Positions 26,652-34,528 of a stretch of 64,000 bases of DNA are shown here, piece by piece. Under the pieces are notes generated by a model, which saw only the letters and a list, made by a program, of their open reading frames with translations, did no database searches and was not told where the DNA came from. Source of the DNA: Bacillus massilioanorexius (GTDB lineage: Bacteria; Bacillota; Bacilli; Bacillales; DSM-1321); the NCBI RefSeq assembly GCF_902374955.1, contig NZ_CABKRX010000084.1:61202-125201 (forward strand), in the 5' to 3' direction. Within the stretch, counting starts at the first letter, position 1; each line of letters begins with the position of its first letter. The position numbers and the translations under genes were made by a program.

Positions 26652-27800
26652 CTATTTTACGAATAACTGAATTTGATTCCTAGTTTCGCTATCGACTTGT
26701 TGAATTGTTTCTAAATCCGGATTGACCAAGACTGTATGCTTAGCCATAGCAGTATAGATTAAGCTTTCAATTTCTAAAAATGATATTTTTCCTTGTAAGA
26801 ACATAGCTACAGCAACCTCATTAGCCGCATTAAGAACTGTCGGCATAGTTCCTCCTGTTTTTCCAGCCTCATATGCATATTGCAAGCACGGGAAGCGTTC
26901 AAAACTCATTTTTTTGAAATGCAGTGTAGCAATTTTCGCCAGATCCAAACGTTCTTTTGTAGCATTCTTTAATCGATCTGGATACATTAATGCATAAGAA
27001 ATCGGTCCTCTCATATCAGGTGTTCCAAGCTGACCCATTATACTTCCATCGTGAAACTCGATCATAGAGTGAATAATGCTCTCTTTATGCATTAATACTG
27101 AAATTTTATCATAATCCATATTGAATAACCAATGTGCCTCAATAACCTCAAGACCTTTATTCATCATTGTAGCTGAATCTATTGTTATTTTAGCACCCAT
27201 TGACCAATTTGGGTGATTTAGTGCTTGCTCAACTGTTACTTCTTTAAGTTGTTCCCTTGTATAGTCTCGAAAACTTCCACCAGATGCTGTAATGATTAAT
27301 CGTTCAATATTTTTCTCTTGTTCACCTTGCAACGCTTGAAAAATAGCAGAATGTTCACTATCAACCGGAAAAATTCGAACACCATTTTCTTTGGCAGCTG
27401 CCATGACAATATGTCCAGCTGTTACCAATGTTTCTTTGTTAGCAAGAGCAATATCTTTCTTTGCTTGAATAGCTTTAAGTGTTGGATATAATCCTACACT
27501 CCCAATGACAGCCGTAACAACTATTTCACTACTTGGATATACAGCTACCTCTACTAATCCATCATCTCCATATGTAAATGAAGTAGATGGATACACTGAT
27601 TTTAACTCCTCATAATCTTCTTTATTTTTAACCGAAACAAGTGAAGGAGAAAATTCTTCAATAAACTGTTTAGTTAATAGTATGTTTGATCCTGCTGAAA
27701 AAGCTACTACTTCAAATAGATCACGATTATTTCTGACAACATCTAAAGTTTGTGTACCAATCGAACCTGTTGCCCCTAAAATACTAATTTTCTTCATCAT
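26652..27800 (-). CDS. dxr: 1-deoxy-D-xylulose-5-phosphate reductoisomerase (Dxr)
   Basis: Makes 2-C-methyl-D-erythritol 4-phosphate in the MEP isoprenoid pathway, which supplies undecaprenyl precursors for the neighbouring UppS. It has 382 aa (B. subtilis 383). NADPH motif LGATGSIGTQTLDVVR is at the N-terminus; the metal and substrate residues are in ANKETLVTAG, PVDSEHSAIFQALQG, ITASGGSFRD and DSATMMNKGLEVIEAHWLF. Two adjacent ATGs follow a GGGGG SD; the first or the second could be used. Confidence 0.96.
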   Translation of the reverse strand: MMKKISILGATGSIGTQTLDVVRNNRDLFEVVAFSAGSNILLTKQFIEEFSPSLVSVKNKEDYEELKSVYPSTSFTYGDDGLVEVAVYPSSEIVVTAVIGSVGLYPTLKAIQAKKDIALANKETLVTAGHIVMAAAKENGVRIFPVDSEHSAIFQALQGEQEKNIERLIITASGGSFRDYTREQLKEVTVEQALNHPNWSMGAKITIDSATMMNKGLEVIEAHWLFNMDYDKISVLMHKESIIHSMIEFHDGSIMGQLGTPDMRGPISYALMYPDRLKNATKERLDLAKIATLHFKKMSFERFPCLQYAYEAGKTGGTMPTVLNAANEVAVAMFLQGKISFLEIESLIYTAMAKHTVLVNPDLETIQQVDSETRNQIQLFVK

Positions 27801-27838
27801 TTAATCCCCCATTCATTGCTTGTCAGTTAGTAATCATC

Positions 27839-28627
27839 TTAAATTAAGTGGATTAAGTGAAGAATAGGAAAAACAAAAAGCCAGCTGTCTGTACGATCTA
27901 AAATCCCTCCATGACCTGGTAGCAAGTTTCCTGAATCTTTCACACCATAATGACGCTTAAATGCAGATTGTACTAAATCACCTAGCTGACCAAAAATAGC
28001 AATTACCACACTCATAAGCAGTAGTTTAACTAAATTTTCATCAATCGACGTGAATATTGAAAATAATAATGCTACTAATAACGCTGCACAAACTCCACCT
28101 AAAGCACCTTCAATTGTCTTATTCGGACTAATCTCTGGCCAAAGCTTATTCTTTCCTATAGCTCTTCCGATGAAATATGCCCCTGAATCTGTTGCCCATA
28201 ACGTGAACAATACAAAGAAGACATAAAATAATCCATCTGCTCTCGTTTCCATTATGTAGTAAAAGCCCATCGCTACATATAAAACAGATATAAGCACAAA
28301 ACCAACGTCATCAAATGTAAAACGATTTTTTGAAGTAACAGTGTATATTAATAATAATACTGCGCCAATCATGAAAGTAGTCGTTTTAGTTATGCTGAAA
28401 TCTTCCAAAATAGAGGAGTAGACAGTTGGAATTAGTAATATCCATAGCATTAAAAATCCAATGATACTTGATGGCGATATCGCAGATATTTTATGCATTT
28501 TAAATAATTCATGTAACCCTATTGTTGCCATTAAAAACATCAATATAACGAATGGAAAATTACCATATACTACAATCGGTAAAAAGACTGCAGCCGCTAT
28601 AACAGCTGTAATAATTCGTTGCTTCAT
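27839..28627 (-). CDS. cdsA: Phosphatidate cytidylyltransferase (CdsA)
   Basis: Integral membrane enzyme making CDP-diacylglycerol for phospholipid synthesis. It has 262 aa and about eight hydrophobic helices. The C-terminal signature is complete: LGDLVQSAFKRHYGVKDSGN followed by LLPGHGGILDRTDS, carrying the catalytic acidic residues. It lies between uppS and dxr. Confidence 0.95.
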   Translation of the reverse strand: MKQRIITAVIAAAVFLPIVVYGNFPFVILMFLMATIGLHELFKMHKISAISPSSIIGFLMLWILLIPTVYSSILEDFSITKTTTFMIGAVLLLIYTVTSKNRFTFDDVGFVLISVLYVAMGFYYIMETRADGLFYVFFVLFTLWATDSGAYFIGRAIGKNKLWPEISPNKTIEGALGGVCAALLVALLFSIFTSIDENLVKLLLMSVVIAIFGQLGDLVQSAFKRHYGVKDSGNLLPGHGGILDRTDSWLFVFPILHLIHLI

Positions 28628-28834
28628 AATTTATTAAATCCTCACCTTCCATTAGTACCGTTCTAATCCTTGATTGATTTCAAAGTAGAAAGTTTTCCTA
28701 ACTAATCGATAACTATTTGTCCTATTAAACAAAAGATGAATCACACTTTTATTCATAATATAGAGCTAAAAAACACAATTCATTTATGTAATGTTCGGCC
28801 AGAAATGATCTATCGGCCAAACTATCATACTCTA

Positions 28835-29614
28835 TTATAGACCACCATATCTTCTAGAACGAGTTTGATACACTTCAATTGCCTTTAGAAAATCTTTCTC
28901 AGTAAAATCAGGCCATAGTACATCAGTAAAATAAAATTCTGTATAAGCTAATTGCCATAGCATAAAATTACTTAATCTTATTTCACCACTTGTTCGGATT
29001 AACAAGTCGGGATCTTTCAATTGATTTGACATTAAATAGGATGAAAATAACTCTTCCGTAATTTGCTCTTCAGATGTTTCTCCACTCTTTACATCGCTTA
29101 CTAATTTTTGAATACCCAATACCATCTCTGCTCGACTTCCGTAGTTAAAAGCTAAATTTAATATTAAACCATCATTATTAATGGTATCAAGCATTGCCTG
29201 CTTTACAGCTTTTTTGGTATGGGGAGGAAGGTTCTCTACATCGCCCATAATTGTAACTTTTACATTTTCTGAAATTAATTCAGGCAAAAAGGTATCTAGA
29301 AATTCAACTGGTAGCTTCATTAAATAATCTACTTCTTTTAATGGTCTTTTCCAGTTTTCAGTTGAGAATGCATATAAAGTTAACGTCTTCACCCCTAAAT
29401 GATTAGCGATTTTCGTCATATTACGAACTACATTCATTCCTTCTTTATGACCTGCTATACGAGGAAGTGCACGCTTTTTCGCCCAGCGTCCATTACCATC
29501 CATAATAATGGCAATATGTTCGGGTATTTCAGCTTGCATTATACGTTCCATGCTAATATCGTTTATATTAACAGAAGCATCTTTTTTAAACCAACGCTTC
29601 CAAATTGCTTTCAT
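28835..29614 (-). CDS. uppS: Undecaprenyl diphosphate synthase (UppS)
   Basis: cis-Prenyltransferase that makes the C55 lipid carrier for peptidoglycan and teichoic acid. It has 259 aa (B. subtilis 260) from ATG at 29614, with GGAGG eight bases upstream; upstream in-frame codons are not needed. Motifs: HIAIIMDGNGRWAKKR with the catalytic Asp, LTLYAFSTENWKRP, and the C-terminal LLIRTSGEIRLSNFMLWQLAYTEFYF. The 207-bp gap to cdsA contains a GGCC-based imperfect hairpin and no ORF. Confidence 0.96.
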   Translation of the reverse strand: MKAIWKRWFKKDASVNINDISMERIMQAEIPEHIAIIMDGNGRWAKKRALPRIAGHKEGMNVVRNMTKIANHLGVKTLTLYAFSTENWKRPLKEVDYLMKLPVEFLDTFLPELISENVKVTIMGDVENLPPHTKKAVKQAMLDTINNDGLILNLAFNYGSRAEMVLGIQKLVSDVKSGETSEEQITEELFSSYLMSNQLKDPDLLIRTSGEIRLSNFMLWQLAYTEFYFTDVLWPDFTEKDFLKAIEVYQTRSRRYGGL

Positions 29615-29801
29615 ATCTAAGTCCTCCAATAGGTTCCTTCTAGTAAAGTTTAATGAATCCACTTAATAATATCAGAAAATCAGAAAATATCCTATCGGTA
29701 ATATGAAATCCATATGTATTGTTTAACATAAATTATGATAAAATAACTATTTTAATCTATTTCTAATATTGCGATTTTTAGAAAAAACTTCACCATTTTA
29801 T
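29615..29801. other. uppS upstream region
   Basis: AT-rich segment between the frr terminator/hairpin cluster and uppS. No gene. It probably holds the uppS-cdsA-dxr-rseP-proS promoter; boxes are not obvious. Confidence 0.4.
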
Positions 29802-29833
29802 TTACAAATGAAAAATAACTTTTTCATTTGTAA
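29802..29833. repeat. Perfect 14-bp AT-rich inverted repeat
   Basis: TTACAAATGAAAAA and its exact complement flank a 4-base loop (29816-29819). It lies between frr and uppS. The A/T composition and flanking A/T runs would allow a weak bidirectional terminator, but no gene ends immediately next to it on the plus strand. Confidence 0.7.
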
Positions 29834-29910
29834 GAAATAAAGTTGTTTCACGATATAAGACAAACTTCTTTATTTTGTTTAGCTGACTATTAACAGTCGC
29901 TTATTGTTAC

Positions 29911-29953
29911 AAAAAAAGGAGTGTCCCAAAAGCAATGCTTTCGTAGACACCCC
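29911..29953 (-). terminator. Intrinsic terminator downstream of frr
   Basis: On the minus strand GGGGTGTC pairs with GACACTCC (G-U allowed) around a loop that itself contains AAAGCA/TGCTTT, and is followed by a T7 run (29911-29917). It closes the pyrH-frr unit. Confidence 0.88.
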
Positions 29954-30059
29954 CCTGCTGCACTTTTATTCCGCTTTTATCGGTAATAAATTTTCCCTTT
30001 AAACGAAACTTGAAGTTTATAGAAAAAGCCGGCTTTTTACAAAACCTCATGTTTATCTT

Positions 30060-30617
30060 TTATACTGACATGATTTCTTTTTCTTTTTCCTTCGCTACAT
30101 CATCGATCTTTACGATATGAGCATCCGTAATTTTTTGAATATCATCTGAATAACCACGTAGCTCATCCTCAGTGATTTCGTTATTTTTCTCTAGTTTTTT
30201 AAGATCATCATTTCCATCACGACGGATATTTCGAACAGCCACTTTTGATTCTTCAGCTTCTTTTTTTACAAGCTTAACTAATTCCTTACGGCGTTCTTCT
30301 GTTAAAGCTGGGATTGCTATACGAATGATTGAACCATCATTGGATGGATTTAATCCAAGATCTGATTTCAAGATAGCTTTTTCAATTTCACCTAACACTG
30401 TTTTATCATAAGGTTGAATAACTAAAAGACGAGCTTCAGGAACTGAAATTCCAGCCAGCTGATTAATAGGAGTTGGAGCTCCATAATAATCTACAGTCAC
30501 TTTATCTAGAATAGAAGCATTTGCTCTTCCAGCTCGAATTGTTGCTAATTCTCTTGACAGTGATTGCACTGCTTTATCCATACGTTCTTTAGTAGAAGCG
30601 ATTACTTGCTTTGCCAT
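30060..30617 (-). CDS. frr: Ribosome recycling factor
   Basis: Splits post-termination ribosomes with EF-G. It has 185 aa from ATG at 30617, preceded by AGGGGG at seven bases; the SD lies in the end of pyrH, leaving one base between the pyrH stop and the frr start. Signatures: LATIRAGRANASILDKVTVDYYGAPTP and RIAIPALTEERRKELVKLVKK. Confidence 0.97.
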   Translation of the reverse strand: MAKQVIASTKERMDKAVQSLSRELATIRAGRANASILDKVTVDYYGAPTPINQLAGISVPEARLLVIQPYDKTVLGEIEKAILKSDLGLNPSNDGSIIRIAIPALTEERRKELVKLVKKEAEESKVAVRNIRRDGNDDLKKLEKNNEITEDELRGYSDDIQKITDAHIVKIDDVAKEKEKEIMSV

Positions 30618-30618
30618 A

Positions 30619-31341
30619 TTATTTCCCCCTAACTGTTGTTCCAATTGTTTCACCCATTACAGCACGTTTGATATTTCCTTGCTCCATAATAGAGAAAACA
30701 ATTAGTGGAATGTCATTATCCATACATAAAGAAGATGCAGTTGTATCCATAACTTCTAAACCTTCTTTTAAAACATCTAAATATGATAATTGATCATATT
30801 TAATTGCATTATCATCTTTACGAGGGTCCGCATTATACACGCCATCAACATTATTTTTAGCCATTAGAATAACATCGGCTTCAATTTCTGCTGCTCTTAA
30901 TGCCGCAGTTGTATCGGTAGAGAAGTATGGATTACCAGTACCTGCCGCGAATATCACAACACGTTTCTTTTCTAAGTGACGTACTGCTCTTCTTCTGATA
31001 TAAGGTTCTGCTACTTGTCTCATTTCTATTGAAGTTTGAACGCGAGTTTCAATACCCAAGTTTTCTAAACTGTCTTGTAATGCTAGAGAGTTCATAACTG
31101 TTGCTAACATACCCATATAGTCTGCTGTCGTACGATCCATGCCCATTTCGCTGCCAATTTTACCTCTCCAAATATTTCCGCCACCAACGACTACAGCAAC
31201 TTCCACATCTAGTTCAGCAATTTCTTTCACTTGCTCAGCAATAGACTTAATAATAGCTGGATTAATACCAAAACCTTCTTCTCCAGCTAATGCTTCTCCA
31301 CTTAATTTCAATACAACTCGATTATATTTAGCGCTACTCAT
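30619..31341 (-). CDS. pyrH: UMP kinase (PyrH)
   Basis: Amino-acid-kinase-fold enzyme phosphorylating UMP to UDP. It has 240 aa from ATG at 31341 (MSSAKYNRVVLKLSGEAL), with GGAGG five bases upstream. Motifs: VVVGGGNIWRG near residue 55, GTGNPYFSTDTTAALRAAEI and VYNADPRKD. It is directly upstream of frr and is translated together with it. Confidence 0.96.
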   Translation of the reverse strand: MSSAKYNRVVLKLSGEALAGEEGFGINPAIIKSIAEQVKEIAELDVEVAVVVGGGNIWRGKIGSEMGMDRTTADYMGMLATVMNSLALQDSLENLGIETRVQTSIEMRQVAEPYIRRRAVRHLEKKRVVIFAAGTGNPYFSTDTTAALRAAEIEADVILMAKNNVDGVYNADPRKDDNAIKYDQLSYLDVLKEGLEVMDTTASSLCMDNDIPLIVFSIMEQGNIKRAVMGETIGTTVRGK

Positions 31342-31411
31342 GAGAACCTCCAACTTTCAATCTCCTTAACATAGCATGAAAAGGAACTTATATTATAGAC
31401 TTCTTTTCTTC

Positions 31412-31442
31412 AAAAAATAGGGAACACAATGTGTCCCCTATT
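31412..31442 (-). terminator. Intrinsic terminator downstream of tsf
   Basis: AATAGGG and CCCTATT with an inner ACAC/GTGT form a near-perfect 12-bp stem on the minus strand, loop ATT, followed by TTTTTTG. It lies about 90 bp past the tsf stop and ends the rpsB-tsf unit before pyrH. Confidence 0.9.
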
Positions 31443-31534
31443 AAATCGCCAATAATAAGAAAAGTATGCAAACCAGGTTTAGATAATAATCCAAATCCCA
31501 TGTTACAATTTCTTATTTAAAAACAAACTATAGA

Positions 31535-32419
31535 TTAGCCTTTTTTAACTTGGCTCATTACTTCTTCTGCAAAGTTATCTTCACGTTTTTCAATTCCTTC
31601 TCCTACTTCAAAACGAGTGAAGCTAGTTAGCTTACCACCAGTAGTAGCGATGAATTGACCAACTTTTTGATCTGGATTTTTAACGAAAGCTTGGTCTAAT
31701 ACGCAAATTTCTTCGAAGAATTTACCAAGACGACCTTCAACCATTTTTGCAACGATTTTTTCAGGCTTACCTTCGTTTAGAGCTTGTTCAGTTAATACTT
31801 TACGCTCTCTTTCAATTTCTTCTTCAGTAACTGCATCACGAGAAATGTAAAGAGGTTTTAATGCAGCGATATGCATAGCAACATCTTTAGCTGCAGCTTC
31901 GTCAGTAGATCCTTCAAGAACAGTTAGAACTCCGATACGTCCACCCATGTGTAAGTATCCACCAAATGCATCAGCATCTGATTTAGTAGCAATTGCAAAG
32001 CGACGTAAAGTTAATTTTTCACCAATTTTAGCGATTGCTTCATTGATGTGTGCTTCAACAGTTGCACCATTATCCATAGTTTGAGCTAGAGCTTCTTCTA
32101 CAGATGCAGGTTTTTTAGCTAGAAGATGAGCAGCAAGTTCTTTTACCAAAACTTGGAACCCTTCGTTTTTAGCAACGAAGTCAGTTTCAGAGTTTACTTC
32201 TAAGATAACTGCTTCATTTCCTTCAACTTGAATATAAGTTAAACCTTCAGCAGCGATACGGTCACCTTTTTTAGCAGCTTTAGCGATACCTTTTTCACGA
32301 AGGTAGTCGATTGCAGCTTCCATGTTACCATCAGTTTCAGTTAGTGCTTTTTTGCAGTCCATCATTCCAGCACCAGTTTTTTCACGAAGTTCTTTTACCA
32401 TTTGAGCAGTAATAGCCAT
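31535..32419 (-). CDS. tsf: Translation elongation factor Ts
   Basis: Guanine-nucleotide exchange factor for EF-Tu; 294 aa, matching the Bacillus length. Signatures: LREKTGAGMMDCKKAL at the N-terminus and EGLTYIQVEGNEAVILEVNSETDFVAKN. ATG at 32419 is preceded by AAAGGAGG. The bases around the SD can form a small GGAG-GCC-CTCC hairpin that may limit access. It is downstream of rpsB with a terminator-like hairpin between them. Confidence 0.97.
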   Translation of the reverse strand: MAITAQMVKELREKTGAGMMDCKKALTETDGNMEAAIDYLREKGIAKAAKKGDRIAAEGLTYIQVEGNEAVILEVNSETDFVAKNEGFQVLVKELAAHLLAKKPASVEEALAQTMDNGATVEAHINEAIAKIGEKLTLRRFAIATKSDADAFGGYLHMGGRIGVLTVLEGSTDEAAAKDVAMHIAALKPLYISRDAVTEEEIERERKVLTEQALNEGKPEKIVAKMVEGRLGKFFEEICVLDQAFVKNPDQKVGQFIATTGGKLTSFTRFEVGEGIEKREDNFAEEVMSQVKKG

Positions 32420-32422
32420 TAT

Positions 32423-32433
32423 GGAGGGCCTCC
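32423..32433 (-). promoter_or_regulatory. Small hairpin overlapping the tsf Shine-Dalgarno
   Basis: On the mRNA, GGAG of the SD can pair with CTCC three bases downstream (GGAGGCCCTCC), with outer TTAT/ATAA pairing across an AAA bulge. The SD is thus part of a self-complementary element. Whether this affects translation is not shown. Confidence 0.4.
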
Positions 32434-32581
32434 TTTATAATTATGTACGTCTAAGCCTTAAAATAGGTTCATGTACAGTTGGATTTTTGGAAGTCATATC
32501 TACAATAATGTAGAGGATTCATTCCTTTTCATTTTACCAATATATGATGTAATCATATATTTTGCTTAAGTTACTTTCCTT

Positions 32582-32623
32582 AAAAAAAGGTGATAAAAGG
32601 CATTATCCTCTTATCACCTTTTT
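32582..32623 (-). terminator. Terminator-like hairpin between rpsB and tsf
   Basis: AAAAAGGTGATAA and its complement (32584-32596, 32611-32623) form a perfect 13-bp stem on the minus strand, followed by further T residues. It lies about 12 bp after rpsB and would reduce but need not abolish tsf transcription. Confidence 0.85.
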
Positions 32624-32634
32624 GTTAGCTATAC

Positions 32635-33357
32635 TTAAGCTTGTTCCTCAGCAACAGGTGCTTCAGAAAGGTCTTCACCTTGTTTAACTTCAAGAATTGC
32701 ATCAGCAATTTTAGCAGTTAATAATTTAACAGCACGAATCGCATCATCGTTAGCAGGAATTACATAATCAATTTCATCTGGATCACAGTTAGTATCAACG
32801 ATACCTACTAATGGGATGTTTAATTTATGTGCTTCTGCAACAGCAATACGCTCTTTACGAGGGTCGATTACGAAAATTGCATCAGGAAGACCCTTCATGT
32901 CTTTAATTCCGCCTAGGAATTTTTCTAAACGTTCTTGCTCTTTTTTAAGTTGGATAACTTCTTTTTTAGGAAGAACTTCGAAAGTTCCGTTTTCTTCCAT
33001 TTTTTCGATATCTTTAAGACGTGCAATACGCTTTTGGATTGTTTCAAAGTTTGTTAAAGTACCACCTAACCAACGTTGGTTTACATAGTATTGACCAGCG
33101 CGGATTGCTTCTTCTTTAACTGAATCTTGAGCTTGTTTTTTAGTACCAACGAAAAGAACAGTACCACCGTTAGCAGCTACTTCTTTAACGAAGTTATAAG
33201 CTTCTTCGATTTTTCTTACTGTTTTTTGTAGGTCAATGATATAAATACCATTACGCTCCATGAAGATATATTTCTTCATTTTTGGGTTCCAACGACGAGT
33301 TTGGTGTCCGAAATGTACACCAGCTTCAAGCAATTGTTTCATTGAAATTACTGACAT
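32635..33357 (-). CDS. rpsB: 30S ribosomal protein S2
   Basis: 240 aa, close to B. subtilis S2 (246), with a shorter acidic tail. Signatures: MKQLLEAGVHFGHQTRRWNPKM and PDAIFVIDPRKERIAVAEAHKLNIPLVGIVDTNCDPD. The ATG is preceded by TAGGAGGAAA. It is the first gene of rpsB-tsf and has its own sigma-A promoter downstream of swrB. Confidence 0.97.
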   Translation of the reverse strand: MSVISMKQLLEAGVHFGHQTRRWNPKMKKYIFMERNGIYIIDLQKTVRKIEEAYNFVKEVAANGGTVLFVGTKKQAQDSVKEEAIRAGQYYVNQRWLGGTLTNFETIQKRIARLKDIEKMEENGTFEVLPKKEVIQLKKEQERLEKFLGGIKDMKGLPDAIFVIDPRKERIAVAEAHKLNIPLVGIVDTNCDPDEIDYVIPANDDAIRAVKLLTAKIADAILEVKQGEDLSEAPVAEEQA

Positions 33358-33468
33358 GTTTGTTTCCTCCTAGGTTTTATTTTCCTCCGTTCAACTCATC
33401 TTCATTCAAAAACTGTTTCCAGCACCTATCGAATGAATCCTTGAACGTGTGTATTAACACCATGAAAT

Positions 33469-33497
33469 AATATAGCATAGCCTTCTATGATAATCAA
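33469..33497 (-). promoter_or_regulatory. Sigma-A promoter of rpsB-tsf
   Basis: TTGATT (33492-33497) and TATATT (33469-33474) are 17 bp apart on the minus strand, and TGC immediately precedes the -10 (extended -10). Transcription would start near 33462, giving a leader of about 105 nt that contains a TTCATTC/GAATGAA stem. Confidence 0.8.
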
Positions 33498-33503
33498 GAG
33501 ATT

Positions 33504-34172
33504 TTATGAATGAAATTTTAGTAAAAGTTCAATTTCCGTTTTTCCCTTTTTTAACTTTTTAGCAATTTCCTCTACATTATAGCCATCCTTTTTCAATTGT
33601 AATACCTGATCTTCAACTTTTTCTTCTTTTTGTCGATTATGCAACGTTAATTGTTCTTGAAATGTGTTTTTAAATGATTTATCAGCGAATTGGTCGCTGT
33701 TAACTTTCAACTCTTGATTTCTATTACTCATTTCTATGCGATCTTGAACTCCCTCAGCAGTTGCAATTAAGCTACTTTCTCTTTTTTCTTCCTGCATTGT
33801 ATTTGCTTTATACGCTGAAGTAGCCCATTTTTTAGAAGGCTTTACAACAATTTTTTTATTTTCTTGATTGGAATTTTCAACATAGTGTTTGCCATCTGTT
33901 ACATCCTGAATGGAAGGCTTTTCTCTTTCTTGTTTACTAGGCTGAAGCACTTTATCCCGGTCTTTTAAATATGTAAAAGCAGATAGAATTTTCTCATTTT
34001 CTTCCTTCATTTCAAGTATATACGCATGTAATGTATCATCAAGCTCCATTTGTAGCTTCTCAATCTTTTTTTCGGTTTCTACAAACCTATTTTGTCTTAA
34101 ATATAATGTAATTATGGTAATAATACTGATGCAATGTAAAATTAAACTGATGATAATAATAGCTGTTATCAT
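33504..34172 (-). CDS. swrB: SwrB-like protein (YlxL family)
   Basis: A 222-aa protein with a single N-terminal transmembrane helix (about residues 2-26), then a coiled coil (ETEKKIEKLQMELDDTLHAYILEMKEENEKIL), a long low-complexity charged linker, and the conserved C-terminal helix VEEIAKKLKKGKTEIELLLKF. This layout and the position last in the fla/che operon match B. subtilis SwrB (167 aa), which activates the FliP-containing export apparatus during hook-basal body assembly. The linker is longer here than in B. subtilis. The assignment rests on architecture and context. Confidence 0.75.
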   Translation of the reverse strand: MITAIIIISLILHCISIITIITLYLRQNRFVETEKKIEKLQMELDDTLHAYILEMKEENEKILSAFTYLKDRDKVLQPSKQEREKPSIQDVTDGKHYVENSNQENKKIVVKPSKKWATSAYKANTMQEEKRESSLIATAEGVQDRIEMSNRNQELKVNSDQFADKSFKNTFQEQLTLHNRQKEEKVEDQVLQLKKDGYNVEEIAKKLKKGKTEIELLLKFHS

Positions 34173-34180
34173 ATGTACCT

Positions 34181-34510
34181 CTATCCAGAAAAGTCAATTG
34201 TGTTTCCTTTATAAGGATGTACCACTTTTACTATCTTTTCTTCTTGTTTATTCTCTTTATGATTGTTTCCATTCATATCCTTACCTTGTGAGTTTCCTTC
34301 GTATGGAGATTCCTCATCTTCCTTAAGGTGCAGCTTATCCTTTTGTTCATATTTCATTACTGACTTTTCTTGTTTTTCAACTTCCTTTTGCATTTCATGT
34401 GCTGCTAAATCATGAGCAATTTGGCTTCTTTGTTGGATTTGTTCTTGCATTTTCCCAGCATCTTGCGTCCTTGGAAGAGCAACTTGCATTTCAATTGCCT
34501 TTAAACTCAT
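34181..34510 (-). CDS. Conserved small hydrophilic protein of the fla/che operon
   Basis: 109 aa, highly charged, no membrane segment. The N-terminal third (SLKAIEMQVALPRTQDAGKM) and the extreme C-terminus (VVHPYKGNTIDFSG) look conserved; the middle is a Lys/Glu/Asn-rich variable linker. I recall similar short proteins at this place between sigD and swrB in other Bacillaceae, with no known function. It starts 18 bp after the fapA stop and ends 8 bp before swrB, so it is co-transcribed. A role in flagellar regulation or assembly is only an inference from position. Confidence 0.75.
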   Translation of the reverse strand: MSLKAIEMQVALPRTQDAGKMQEQIQQRSQIAHDLAAHEMQKEVEKQEKSVMKYEQKDKLHLKEDEESPYEGNSQGKDMNGNNHKENKQEEKIVKVVHPYKGNTIDFSG

Positions 34511-34528
34511 TAGTATCCCCCTTATCCC

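Noticed and set aside
30023..30038. 16-nt perfect palindrome AAAAAGCC/GGCTTTTT after frr
   Set aside because: It has no loop, so it cannot form an ordinary RNA hairpin; the real frr terminator is at 29911-29953. It could be a protein site but nothing supports that.
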